A stretch of DNA of 64,000 nt, from the NCBI RefSeq assembly GCF_000365425.1, contig NZ_AQOV01000002.1, forward strand, positions 744,001 to 808,000, written 5' to 3'. The number at the start of each line of letters is the position of its first letter. Position 1 is the stretch's first letter. This document shows positions 56,501 through 64,000 of this stretch, piece after piece. The translations under genes and the position numbers were made by a program. This DNA is from Methylomonas sp. MK1. GTDB lineage: Bacteria > Pseudomonadota > Gammaproteobacteria > Methylococcales > Methylomonadaceae. The notes beneath the pieces were generated by a model that searched no databases, was not told the DNA's origin, and saw nothing but the letters and a program-made list of their open reading frames with translations.

Positions 56501-58027
56501 CTAAATCTGCTTCACGTTGATATTCAAAGTCTGAATCCGATAAGCAATCTGCCTAGGCGTCATATCCAGCAGTCTGGCAGCCTTGGCTTGCACCCAGCCG
56601 CTTTGCTCCAGCGCAGCGATCACTCGCTCCCGTTCGTCCATGTTCTCGTCGTGCAGATCGATGTGTTTGATCGATTGCGGGGTGCGGCTGATACCGATCT
56701 CGTTTTCCAGGCCGGTGCTGGCGATCACGTCGCGGTCGATAATCCCTTCCTGGCTCATAATCGCCGCCCGCTCCAGCCGATTTTCTAATTCGCGGACGTT
56801 GCCCGGCCAATCGTGTTTCATCAGAATCCGGATCGCACTTTCCTTAATTTCCAGAGGCCGGCCGCCTTGTTGGCGGGAAATCCGGTTTAAGAGAAAACTG
56901 GCCAGTTCCGGAATGTCTTCGATACGCTCACGGAGCGGCGGCATGTTAATGGGCATCACGTTCAAGCGGTAATACAAATCTTCCCGAAAATTGCCTTCCG
57001 CTACTTCCTGCTCCAGATTGCGGTTGGTAGCGGCAATGATGCGGACGTTTACTTTCAAAGTTCTGACGCCGCCGACCCGCTCGAACTCGCCTTCTTGCAG
57101 TACGCGCAGTAACTTGGCCTGAAAAGATGCGGAAATCTCGCCAATTTCGTCGAGAAACAGCGTGCCGTTGTCCGCTAGTTCAAAGCGGCCCTTGCGCTGG
57201 CCGATTGCGCCGCTGAAAGCGCCTTTTTCATGGCCGAATAACTCGGATTCCAGCAAGGTGTCGGGCAGCGCTGCGCAGTTCAACTTAAGAAACGGGCCGT
57301 TGGCGCAGGCCGAATTAAAGTGTATTGAGCTGGCGACTACTTCCTTACCGGTGCCGGATTCGCCGCGAATCAACACCGTGGTATGCCATTTGGCCACCTG
57401 GCGGATGATGTCGAACACTTTCAGCATCGGCTCGGAATGACCGATGATGTTTTCGAAGCGGTAATTTTTGACCAGGGTTTGTTTTAAGTAGTCGCGTTCG
57501 CTGGCCAGTTCGTTTTGCTTGCGCTCCATCACTCGCAACATGTTCACGCTTTGGGCGATCAGATTGGCGACCATTTCCATGAAGCGGGCGCGTTCGCCCA
57601 AAAATGTCGAGGTACAAGGCTGCGCGGCCAAAATGCCGACCACTTCGCCTTGCTCGATGGCTAATGGTGAACCGATAAACGGTAAATCCGGATTATAGAC
57701 GCCTAAGCGGCTTAAAAAACGCGGTTCGTCGGCAATGCGTTCCACGACGATAGTACTGCCTTCGTCGAGGATTGCACCCACCAGCCCTTCGCCCGGCTGG
57801 TAACGCACCGAGCGGTCTATGCCGTCGCCGTAGATCTCGCAAATGCTCATGCTATCGTCATCGACATCGCGTAGGGTGATCATGCCGAAATGCAGACCGT
57901 TACGCTTGTGCAAAATCTCCAGAATACCCTTTAGTTTGGTGCGTAAGTCATGCGTGCTATTCAGCAATTGACTGACGAGAAACAGGGTATCCAGCTCGGA
58001 TTCAACCAGTAATAAACGATCACTCAT
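56501..58027 (-). CDS. nifA: Nif-specific sigma-54 activator NifA
   Basis: A 508-residue activator. The N-terminal GAF domain spans about residues 20-165. The AAA+ domain has Walker A GESGTGKEVVASSIHF, the GAFSGA loop that contacts sigma-54, and LFLDEIGEISASFQAKLLRV. The C-terminal Fis-type HTH is GWVQAKAARLLDMTPRQIAYRI. The linker before the HTH has no Cys pair, as expected for an oxygen-insensitive NifA controlled by NifL. It overlaps nifL by 8 bases, giving a translationally coupled nifLA operon. Confidence 0.96.
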   Translation of the reverse strand: MSDRLLLVESELDTLFLVSQLLNSTHDLRTKLKGILEILHKRNGLHFGMITLRDVDDDSMSICEIYGDGIDRSVRYQPGEGLVGAILDEGSTIVVERIADEPRFLSRLGVYNPDLPFIGSPLAIEQGEVVGILAAQPCTSTFLGERARFMEMVANLIAQSVNMLRVMERKQNELASERDYLKQTLVKNYRFENIIGHSEPMLKVFDIIRQVAKWHTTVLIRGESGTGKEVVASSIHFNSACANGPFLKLNCAALPDTLLESELFGHEKGAFSGAIGQRKGRFELADNGTLFLDEIGEISASFQAKLLRVLQEGEFERVGGVRTLKVNVRIIAATNRNLEQEVAEGNFREDLYYRLNVMPINMPPLRERIEDIPELASFLLNRISRQQGGRPLEIKESAIRILMKHDWPGNVRELENRLERAAIMSQEGIIDRDVIASTGLENEIGISRTPQSIKHIDLHDENMDERERVIAALEQSGWVQAKAARLLDMTPRQIAYRIQTLNINVKQI

Positions 58028-59657
58028 GGATGTTCACCATGGCTAGGTTTTTTTGACAGGGAAAGCGGATTTTAAAACTACAACCATTTTTATACTGCGG
58101 GTCGATTTCTATCATGCCGTTATGCTGATTGACGATTTCCTTACTCATGACCAGTCCCATGCCGGCCTGGACGCCGGCGGTGCTTTGATTTGTCGTAAAA
58201 AACGGTTCGAACACCTTACTCCGTTGATTGGCGGGTATGCCGGGGCCGGAATCGGCTACCGAGACGCACACCCAATCATGCTCGATAGTCGTACTGATTT
58301 TGATGATGCGTTCCTGGCTGCTGGCCCGGTTCATCGCATTGACCGCGTTGTCGATCAATTGCTTGAATAACATGCGTAACTTGTTCTCGGCGCCGAGAAT
58401 ATTCGGCAATACCGGGTTTGGCAACCAATCCACCACGATGCCGTTTGCCAGAAATTTGGTGCTATAGAGCAGCATGACTTCGTGCAACAGCTGATTCAAA
58501 TTCACCGGTACCACCGCTGATTCCGGAATTTCCGGCACGCAACGCTGCAAGGTGGTGAGCGTTTCTTCCCCCATTTTTTGCACTTGGCCCAGCAGGTCGC
58601 GGATCGGACTGTTGTGGGCATCATTGCGTTGGGTCATGATTTGAATCGCCGCGTTGATCTGGTTTAAGGGCTGGCGAATCTGGTGCATTGCCCCCAGCAA
58701 GGTTTCGCGGATACTGCGGATATGCTCCTCTTCGGCCAGCATGGTGCGCAGAGTTTGGATTTGCAGCTTTTCCTGCTGGCGGCGCAAGGGACTGATGTCG
58801 TTAATGGTCAACAATAAATAGTCCTTGGATTGTCTGGCGAAGAAGGTGTCGGCGCAGACGTCGTTTTCGATAAACCAGTTACCGGAACAGGAAAACCAGC
58901 GCGTACCCTTGAGCCCGGAACTTTCAATCCGCACTTCGCGATTGGCGAAACCTAGTTGTCTGTCGATGTTTTCACCCCATAAATCGCCCATGTCTTGTTC
59001 CAGAGCCTCTAGGAAAAACAAGGCGGGTTCTTTCTTATCGAGTTCGCTGATCAACATTTTGTACATCTGATTGTCGAGGACGACGCGTTTGTCGCTATCC
59101 AGGACCACCATTGCTACCGGCGAGGCGTTCAACACCGATTCGATCAACTGTTTTTGGTTGCTGACCTGCTGCTCCGCGTAATGCGCTTGGGTGACATCAC
59201 GGTGCATACCGATGTAGTGGCTAATGGCGCCGCGGTCGTCGAACATGGGCGCGATGATCAGATCAGCTAAATAGCGTTGGCCCATTTTTTGCCGATTGAT
59301 CAGTTGACCGTGCCAAACCTGTTTACGGGAAATGGTGTGCCATAAATCGTAATAGATTTGCCTGGGAGTGGACTTGTCGGATAGTTCGGATTCGTTCTTA
59401 CCAAGAATTTCAGCGGCGTTGTAGCCAGTTACATCGGTGAAGGCTTGGTTGATATAAAGGATGTTGGCTTTTTTATCGGTAATTGAAATGGCGACCGGTG
59501 CCTGCTCCACAGCCTTAACAAATAAGGAAAACGGCAGGGTTTTAGAGGCTTTACCGCCTTTGAGCGATTGCCCGAGAGCATTTAGGGCAGGCGATAGCAT
59601 ATCGGCCGTATCAATCTCAATCTGGCCTTGCAGGTAGTCAGGGGTGGATTTGGTCAT
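58020..59657 (-). CDS. nifL: NifA-antagonist flavoprotein NifL
   Basis: A 545-residue protein starting at ATG 59657; the longer frame to 59723 would overlap the promoter. PAS1, a probable FAD-binding sensor, begins VKAVEQAPVAISITDKKANI; a second PAS follows near 165. The histidine-kinase-like region has MHQIRQPLNQINAAIQI and a GHKL domain with ADSGPGIPANQRSKVFEPFF. NifL senses oxygen and nitrogen status and inhibits NifA by direct binding. It is known only from gammaproteobacteria such as Azotobacter, Klebsiella and methanotrophs. Confidence 0.94.
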   Translation of the reverse strand: MTKSTPDYLQGQIEIDTADMLSPALNALGQSLKGGKASKTLPFSLFVKAVEQAPVAISITDKKANILYINQAFTDVTGYNAAEILGKNESELSDKSTPRQIYYDLWHTISRKQVWHGQLINRQKMGQRYLADLIIAPMFDDRGAISHYIGMHRDVTQAHYAEQQVSNQKQLIESVLNASPVAMVVLDSDKRVVLDNQMYKMLISELDKKEPALFFLEALEQDMGDLWGENIDRQLGFANREVRIESSGLKGTRWFSCSGNWFIENDVCADTFFARQSKDYLLLTINDISPLRRQQEKLQIQTLRTMLAEEEHIRSIRETLLGAMHQIRQPLNQINAAIQIMTQRNDAHNSPIRDLLGQVQKMGEETLTTLQRCVPEIPESAVVPVNLNQLLHEVMLLYSTKFLANGIVVDWLPNPVLPNILGAENKLRMLFKQLIDNAVNAMNRASSQERIIKISTTIEHDWVCVSVADSGPGIPANQRSKVFEPFFTTNQSTAGVQAGMGLVMSKEIVNQHNGMIEIDPQYKNGCSFKIRFPCQKNLAMVNIHE

Positions 59658-59706
59658 GGCAAATGGTTCTCGCGTGTTTTTTCTAGGCTTAAGTTGGAAA
59701 ACTACA

Positions 59707-59722
59707 TGCAATTTGAGAGCCA
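59707..59722 (-). promoter_or_regulatory. Sigma-54 promoter of nifLA
   Basis: On the minus strand TGGCTC-TCAAA-TTGCA matches the -24/-12 consensus with GG and GC correctly spaced. Transcription should start near 59696, giving a leader of about 39 bases to nifL. Confidence 0.8.
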
Positions 59723-59764
59723 AATGCGTTTCGGCTTAGCTGCTGTTGGAAAATCCAGGCTATT

Positions 59765-59780
59765 TGTATGGTTTACGACA
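59765..59780. promoter_or_regulatory. NifA upstream activator site 1 (TGT-N10-ACA)
   Basis: TGT at 59765-59767 and ACA at 59778-59780 are separated by exactly 10 bases. Its centre is about 77 bases from the nifL start and about 140 bases from the rnfA start point, within the usual range. Confidence 0.75.
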
Positions 59781-59805
59781 AATTTTAGCGGACTTGTTTC
59801 AGCTC

Positions 59806-59821
59806 TGTGTTTTTTAGGACA
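59806..59821. promoter_or_regulatory. NifA upstream activator site 2 (TGT-N10-ACA)
   Basis: TGT at 59806-59808 and ACA at 59819-59821, 10 bases apart, within a longer inverted repeat CTCTGT...ACAGAG. It lies about 100 bases upstream of the rnfA start point. Confidence 0.8.
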
Positions 59822-59886
59822 GAGATGTTGGCGCTAAATCTCCTGGCTTTGCACTAAATCGGGGAGTTGTGGGCTTTTCGCAGCAT

Positions 59887-59902
59887 TGGCATAAATGATG
59901 CT
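59887..59902 (+). promoter_or_regulatory. Sigma-54 promoter of rnfABCDG
   Basis: TGGCAT-AAATG-ATGCT carries both GG and GC at correct spacing. Transcription should start near 59913, 20 bases before the rnfA ATG. Confidence 0.78.
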
Positions 59903-59932
59903 GTCTTGTTACAAAACACCGGGTCTAAAACG

Positions 59933-60514
59933 ATGAGCGAATACTTACTACTGATATTGGGTACGGCCTTGGTCAACAATGTCGTGTTGGTCAAGTTTTT
60001 AGGTTTATGCCCGTTCATGGGGGTTTCCAACAAGCTGGATACCGCATTGGGCATGGGTTTGGCGACCACGTTTGTCTTGACCCTGGCTTCTGCGGCCAGT
60101 TGGGTGTTGGAACATCGCTTATTGATACCGTTCGATATCGGTTTTTTGCGAGTGCTGGGTTTTATTCTGGTGATCGCCGCAGTCGTGCAGTTTACCGAGA
60201 TGGTGATACACAAAACCAGTCCGGTCATGTACCAGGTTTTAGGGATTTTTTTACCGCTGATTACGACTAATTGCGCGGTTTTGGGTGTGGCCCTGCTTAA
60301 CATCCAAGAGAAATACAATTTCGTGCAAAGCCTGCTGTTCGGCTTTGGTTCGGCAATGGGTTTTACCCTGGTGATGGTGCTCTTCGCCGGTCTACGTGAA
60401 CGCTTAGCGCTCATGGCAGTGCCGGCGCTTTTTTCCGGCACCCCCATCGCATTTATCACCGCCGGCATACTGTCGCTGGCGTTTATGGGATTCGCGGGGC
60501 TTTACAGCAAATAA
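59933..60514 (+). CDS. rnfA: Rnf electron-transport complex subunit A
   Basis: A 193-residue integral membrane subunit with six hydrophobic segments, the same length as E. coli RsxA. The start is ATG 59933; the upstream frame to 59867 would run through the promoter. [19 protein letters not shown] and [15 protein letters not shown] are conserved, each with the Cys of the membrane iron centre. Rnf moves electrons between NADH and ferredoxin or flavodoxin, here probably to nitrogenase. First gene of the NifA-controlled operon. Confidence 0.96.
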   Translation: MSEYLLLILGTALVNNVVLVKFLGLCPFMGVSNKLDTALGMGLATTFVLTLASAASWVLEHRLLIPFDIGFLRVLGFILVIAAVVQFTEMVIHKTSPVMYQVLGIFLPLITTNCAVLGVALLNIQEKYNFVQSLLFGFGSAMGFTLVMVLFAGLRERLALMAVPALFSGTPIAFITAGILSLAFMGFAGLYSK

Positions 60515-60524
60515 GAGGCACATC

Positions 60525-61058
60525 ATGTACGTTTTATCTGCCATTGTTATTTTGACATCGCTAGGATTGTTGCTGGGCGTGGCTTTGGGGATTGCCGCCA
60601 AATATCTAAAGGTGGAATCGGACCCTTTAATAGAAACCATCGAGGCCTTAATGCCCGGTTCGCAATGCGGGCAGTGCGGCTTTCCCGGCTGCCGACCAGC
60701 TGCGGAAGCTCTGGTATCGGGCGCTGCACCGGTGACATTGTGTCCGCCAGGCGGCACATCTCTCGTCGAACAGCTCGCCAAATTACTAGGCGTCGATGTC
60801 GATTTAAGCCAAACGCAAGATCAAGAAGCAATGGTGGCTAGGGTTAGCGAAGAAACCTGCACCGGCTGTACCCGCTGCTTCAAGGTTTGTCCTACCGACG
60901 CCATCGTCGGCGCACCAAAACAGATCCACGCCGTAGTAGCGGATGCCTGCATCGGTTGCAAAAAATGCGTGGAAGTATGCCCTACCGAATGTCTGCAAAT
61001 GCACCCTGTTGAAGTGACCTTGCGCAACTGGCGCTGGCCGAAACCGCTGGCCGCCTGA
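60525..61058 (+). CDS. rnfB: Rnf complex subunit B, iron-sulfur protein
   Basis: A 177-residue protein. An N-terminal membrane anchor is followed by the four-Cys Fis-type cluster motif GSQCGQCGFPGCRPAAEAL and two 4Fe-4S ferredoxin motifs (CTGCTRCFKVCPTDA and CIGCKKCVEVCPTE). It should receive or pass electrons at the cytoplasmic face. It starts 10 bases after rnfA. Confidence 0.96.
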   Translation: MYVLSAIVILTSLGLLLGVALGIAAKYLKVESDPLIETIEALMPGSQCGQCGFPGCRPAAEALVSGAAPVTLCPPGGTSLVEQLAKLLGVDVDLSQTQDQEAMVARVSEETCTGCTRCFKVCPTDAIVGAPKQIHAVVADACIGCKKCVEVCPTECLQMHPVEVTLRNWRWPKPLAA

Positions 61059-61071
61059 GACGGAGACACCT

Positions 61072-62574
61072 ATGTTCGCCTTGTTCGAGAATCCCCGCTT
61101 GCGCGGCGGCATCCACGCTGAAGAGCACAAAGCCGAAACCTCTCCGCTCAGCATTGTTACCGATTTTCCATTGCCTAAGAAGTTGTACATTCCGGTGCAA
61201 CAGCATGTCGGCAAGCCTGCCGAGCCCGTAGTTAAAGTCGGCGAAAAAGTTTTGAAGGGACAATTGCTGGCATATAGCCAAGGCACCATTTCGGCGCCTG
61301 TTCATGCACCAACATCGGGCGTTATCGCCGATGTGAAGGATTTTCCGGCCCCGCATCCGTCCGCCTTGCCGATTCGTACCGTAGTGATTGAAAGCGACGG
61401 GAAAGAACAATGGGCCGAATTAGTGGTGCCGGAAGATCCGTTTCAACTAGAGCCGGAAGAAATTTGTCAACGCGTCGGCGCCGCCGGTGTGGTGGGTTTG
61501 GGAGGTGCGGTATTCCCGTCGGCGGTCAAACTAAGTTTGGGCCGCAAAAACAAGATTCACACCCTTTTGATCAACGCCGGCGAATGCGAGCCTTATCTGA
61601 CTTGCGATGACCGCTTGATGCAGGAGCGCGCCGAACAAATCGTTGCCGGTATCAGGTTAATGTTACGCGGTATGGATGCTCCCAAGGCCTTGGTAGGTAT
61701 CGAAGATAATAAGCCCGAGGCTTTTGCGGCCATGCAGCTGGCCAGCCGGGATTTTGCCAATATCGTCGTGGCACAAGTGCCGACTCGCTACCCGATGGGC
61801 TGGGATCGGCAAATGTTGCGCTACTTAACCGGCCAGGAAATTCCTGCCGATGGCCGGGCTACCGACATCGGCGTGGTGGTGCATAACGTCGCCACCGCCT
61901 TTGCTGTCTATCAAGCGATATGTCTGGGTCAGCCTTTGATTAGCCGAGTAGTCACCGTATCCGGCGCCGCCGTCGCCAAACCCAGAAATGTGGAAGTGCC
62001 GATCGGCACCTTGATGTCGGAAGTGCTGGCATTTTGCGGTTTGGAAAAATCGAAAATGGCCCGCTTGGTGATGGGCGGACCGATGATGGGCGACGCGCTG
62101 CCGCTGGCCGAAGTGCCGGTCGTCAAAGCCTGCAATGGCATTTTGGCCTTGTCCGCTGCCGATATTGACGAACCGCCGGTACAGCCCTGTATTCGTTGCT
62201 CCAGTTGCGTGACTGCTTGTCCGGTAGGCTTGTTGCCCTTGGAGATGGCCAGCCGCATCAAAGCCAATCAATTAGACTCGGCGGTTGATTTGGGCCTAAA
62301 AGACTGCATCAGTTGCGGCAGTTGTTCTTATGTCTGCCCGTCGAATATACCCTTGGTGCATTACTTTAAATTCGCTTCCGGCGAGTTAGTGAAGCGGCAA
62401 CAAGCCGAGCACAAGGCTGAACAAACCAAGCGTTTAGTCGAGGATAGAAATAATCGGATGGAACGGGCTAGGTTGGAAGCTGAAGCGGAAGCCCTGCGCG
62501 CTCAGGAAGCCAGAGCCGCCCGTCTGGCTGCCGCACAACAGGCGCAAGCAGCGCCAGCAGAGGAAACCGTATGA
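61072..62574 (+). CDS. rnfC: Rnf complex subunit C, NADH-binding
   Basis: A 500-residue protein with an N-terminal barrel-sandwich domain, an NADH/FMN-binding domain (GAAGVVGLGGAVFPSAVKL) and two ferredoxin clusters, CIRCSSCVTACPVG and CISCGSCSYVCPSN. A short Ala/Glu-rich helical tail closes it; E. coli RsxC has a much longer one. It overlaps rnfD by 4 bases (ATGA). Confidence 0.95.
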   Translation: MFALFENPRLRGGIHAEEHKAETSPLSIVTDFPLPKKLYIPVQQHVGKPAEPVVKVGEKVLKGQLLAYSQGTISAPVHAPTSGVIADVKDFPAPHPSALPIRTVVIESDGKEQWAELVVPEDPFQLEPEEICQRVGAAGVVGLGGAVFPSAVKLSLGRKNKIHTLLINAGECEPYLTCDDRLMQERAEQIVAGIRLMLRGMDAPKALVGIEDNKPEAFAAMQLASRDFANIVVAQVPTRYPMGWDRQMLRYLTGQEIPADGRATDIGVVVHNVATAFAVYQAICLGQPLISRVVTVSGAAVAKPRNVEVPIGTLMSEVLAFCGLEKSKMARLVMGGPMMGDALPLAEVPVVKACNGILALSAADIDEPPVQPCIRCSSCVTACPVGLLPLEMASRIKANQLDSAVDLGLKDCISCGSCSYVCPSNIPLVHYFKFASGELVKRQQAEHKAEQTKRLVEDRNNRMERARLEAEAEALRAQEARAARLAAAQQAQAAPAEETV

Positions 62575-63632
62575 GTAATAAACCGATTAGCGGGCCTCAC
62601 GTTGCGGCTACCCGCCGCGTCGATCAAATCATGCGCTTGGTCATTATTGCCCTGGCGCCGGCCACGGCCTGCGGTGTGTTGTTGTTCGGCTGGCCAGCGC
62701 TGTATTTGCTGGCGGTAACTGTATTGTCGGCGATGGCTTTTGAAGGTTTGTGTTTGAAGATGAAAGGCGTGGCGGCGATGCCTTATCTGCGCGACGGCTC
62801 GGCGATAGTCACCGGTTTGCTGGTGGCAATGACCTTGCCGCCTTGGGCGCCTTGGTGGATAGGCGTAGTCGGTTCGGCGTTGGCGATTGTATTGGGCAAG
62901 CACGTCTACGGCGGCTTGGGGCAAAACCTGTTCAATCCGGCCATGCTGGCCAGGGTGGCTTTGCTGATTTCCTTTCCTATCGAGATGACTACCTGGGCCA
63001 ACGTATCGCCTCTGTTCACCGGGCCCGGCGTGATCGATAGCTTGGCAATAACCTTTGGCGGTTTGGAAAATCCCGATGCGGTGACCGGCGCCACGACGTT
63101 GGGCTGGGTCAAGACCGAGTTTTCGCAAAACCGGCTGTTGCCCGGCAGTTTGATCGAGTATTCTGGATTTTTAGCGTTTCTTGGTTGGGAGCGCGGTAGT
63201 CTGGGGGAAACCTCTTCGTTATTGTTGTTGGCCGGCGGTATCTGGTTGATGCGGCAGGGTGTCATCAAATGGCACATTCCCGTCTCGCTGCTATTCAGTA
63301 TTTTCCTGCTGTCGACGGTTTTTCATACCTGGGATAGTCAGCACTATATGGGGCCGTGGGTACATCTGAATTCCGGTGCGGTAATGCTGGTGGCGTTTTT
63401 TATCGCGACGGACTACGTCACTTCGCCTAACACACCTTTAGGCCAAGTGATTTTCGGCGCCGGCTGCGGTTTATTGATTTTCGTGATCCGTTCTTGGGGC
63501 GGTTATCCGGAAGGCACCGGTTTTGCGATTTTATTGATGAACGCAGTCACTCCTCTCATCGATCATTACATTCGTCCGAGAATTTATGGCCGCTACCGTA
63601 ACGGCAAGCCGCTCGATATTTCCAATTCCTGA
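62571..63632 (+). CDS. rnfD: Rnf complex subunit D
   Basis: A 353-residue polytopic subunit with covalent FMN. The flavin Thr lies in DAVTGATTLGW near residue 178. About nine membrane segments are visible, as usual for the family, with YGGLGQNLFNPAML conserved. The ATG overlaps the rnfC stop. Confidence 0.95.
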   Translation: MSNKPISGPHVAATRRVDQIMRLVIIALAPATACGVLLFGWPALYLLAVTVLSAMAFEGLCLKMKGVAAMPYLRDGSAIVTGLLVAMTLPPWAPWWIGVVGSALAIVLGKHVYGGLGQNLFNPAMLARVALLISFPIEMTTWANVSPLFTGPGVIDSLAITFGGLENPDAVTGATTLGWVKTEFSQNRLLPGSLIEYSGFLAFLGWERGSLGETSSLLLLAGGIWLMRQGVIKWHIPVSLLFSIFLLSTVFHTWDSQHYMGPWVHLNSGAVMLVAFFIATDYVTSPNTPLGQVIFGAGCGLLIFVIRSWGGYPEGTGFAILLMNAVTPLIDHYIRPRIYGRYRNGKPLDISNS

Positions 63633-63640
63633 GACCGGCT

Positions 63641-64000
63641 ATGAATTCCGAACCCGTTAAATCACCTCCTAAAGCGAACCAATACGTCGAGTATGCCTTG
63701 CGTACCTTGAGTAACTTTAGGCAAAAACTGGCCGTGTGGCTGGAGCCAGGAAATTTGGAACAACTGCGGCCGCTATTACAGTATCAGGCCGGCGTGTTGG
63801 GGGGATTTGCATTGCTGGCGGCGATTTTATTGGGTGTTGCCGATCTGGCGACGCGCGGCGTGATAGAGCTGCGCTTGCAGGAAGATCTACAGGCCAACTT
63901 GGAACAAGTGGTTCCGGCAGAACTTTACGATAACAATTTGCTGAATGACAGCGTGCTGCTGCCTTCTGCCGATGCCAATCTGGGCGCTGAGCAAACTGAG
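63641..64000 (+). CDS. rnfG: Rnf complex subunit G (5' part)
   Basis: The frame opens at ATG 63641, 8 bases after the rnfD stop, and stays open to the window end (120 codons). After a hydrophilic N-terminus of about 48 residues comes a single hydrophobic segment, GVLGGFALLAAILLGVADLAT, then the periplasmic part ELYDNNLLNDSVLL typical of RnfG. RnfG carries covalent FMN in the periplasm; the flavin site lies beyond the window. The N-terminal extension is about 40 residues longer than in E. coli RsxG. Confidence 0.85.
   Translation, partial: MNSEPVKSPPKANQYVEYALRTLSNFRQKLAVWLEPGNLEQLRPLLQYQAGVLGGFALLAAILLGVADLATRGVIELRLQEDLQANLEQVVPAELYDNNLLNDSVLLPSADANLGAEQTE

Noticed and set aside
1..64000. 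CRISPR arrays and tRNA or rRNA genes
   Set aside because: No regularly spaced direct repeats and no tRNA-like cloverleaf or rRNA segment was recognised.

Overview
The window most likely comes from a gammaproteobacterial methanotroph of the Methylomonas type. The support is a NifL-NifA pair linked to an rnf operon, an FchA-type C1-folate enzyme, a large exosortase A (XrtA/PEP-CTERM) exopolysaccharide locus and a type IV pilin. No methane monooxygenase lies in the window, so the genus is an inference.

Layout. (1) 1-17792 (+) is the downstream part of an XrtA-type exopolysaccharide locus. It holds an outer-membrane barrel protein, an ExeA-like ATPase, WecB, a polysaccharide deacetylase, a FemAB-like protein, four glycosyltransferases, an AsnB-type amidotransferase and a CapK-like adenylate-forming enzyme. 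Embedded in it is a five-gene cassette: a Tat-signal protein, a PqqD-like chaperone, an HPr-kinase-related kinase, a nucleotidyltransferase and, further on, a second AsnB-like protein without the glutaminase cysteine. This cassette resembles a peptide-modification system. (2) 17793-20640 holds pilA with a candidate sigma-54 promoter and a strong terminator, then a GT-C/TPR membrane protein that may glycosylate the pilin. (3) 20768-33075 is mostly housekeeping: sbcC, a TIGR04073 protein, tex, small membrane proteins, a degenerate rlpA, and dusB-fis-purH-purD. (4) 33358-38325 (+) holds cysC, a DHH phosphoesterase, a triple-VanZ membrane protein and a secreted protein with a C-terminal anchor. 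(5) 38326-43950 is an insertion-sequence graveyard: a frameshifted IS5-type transposase, an inverted IS5 fragment, a complete IS21-family element, an IS3 fragment, a truncated IS427-type element and three copies of a family of about 230 bp repeats. (6) 43930-52502 holds a PEP-CTERM protein with a clear sigma-54 promoter, a methyltransferase behind a T10G9 tract, an amidotransferase/acyl-ligase/reductase operon, the XrtA-type priming glycosyltransferase and a secreted serine protease. (7) 52844-56328 holds lpxH, a periplasmic cyclophilin, cysS and fchA. (8) 56501-64000 holds nifA and nifL (-) divergent from rnfABCDG (+); rnfG runs off the window.

The strongest regulatory signal is in the nifL-rnfA gap. 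Two divergent, near-consensus -24/-12 promoters face away from two TGT-N10-ACA sites, the classical NifA upstream activator sequence. This suggests that NifA turns on both its own operon and the Rnf electron-transfer complex that feeds nitrogenase. The PEP-CTERM gene has a second sigma-54 promoter with a different upstream motif, TGTCGGAA...TTTACA, which is repeated 1.3 kb upstream.

Calls were made by reading translations, motifs and gene order; no database search was run.
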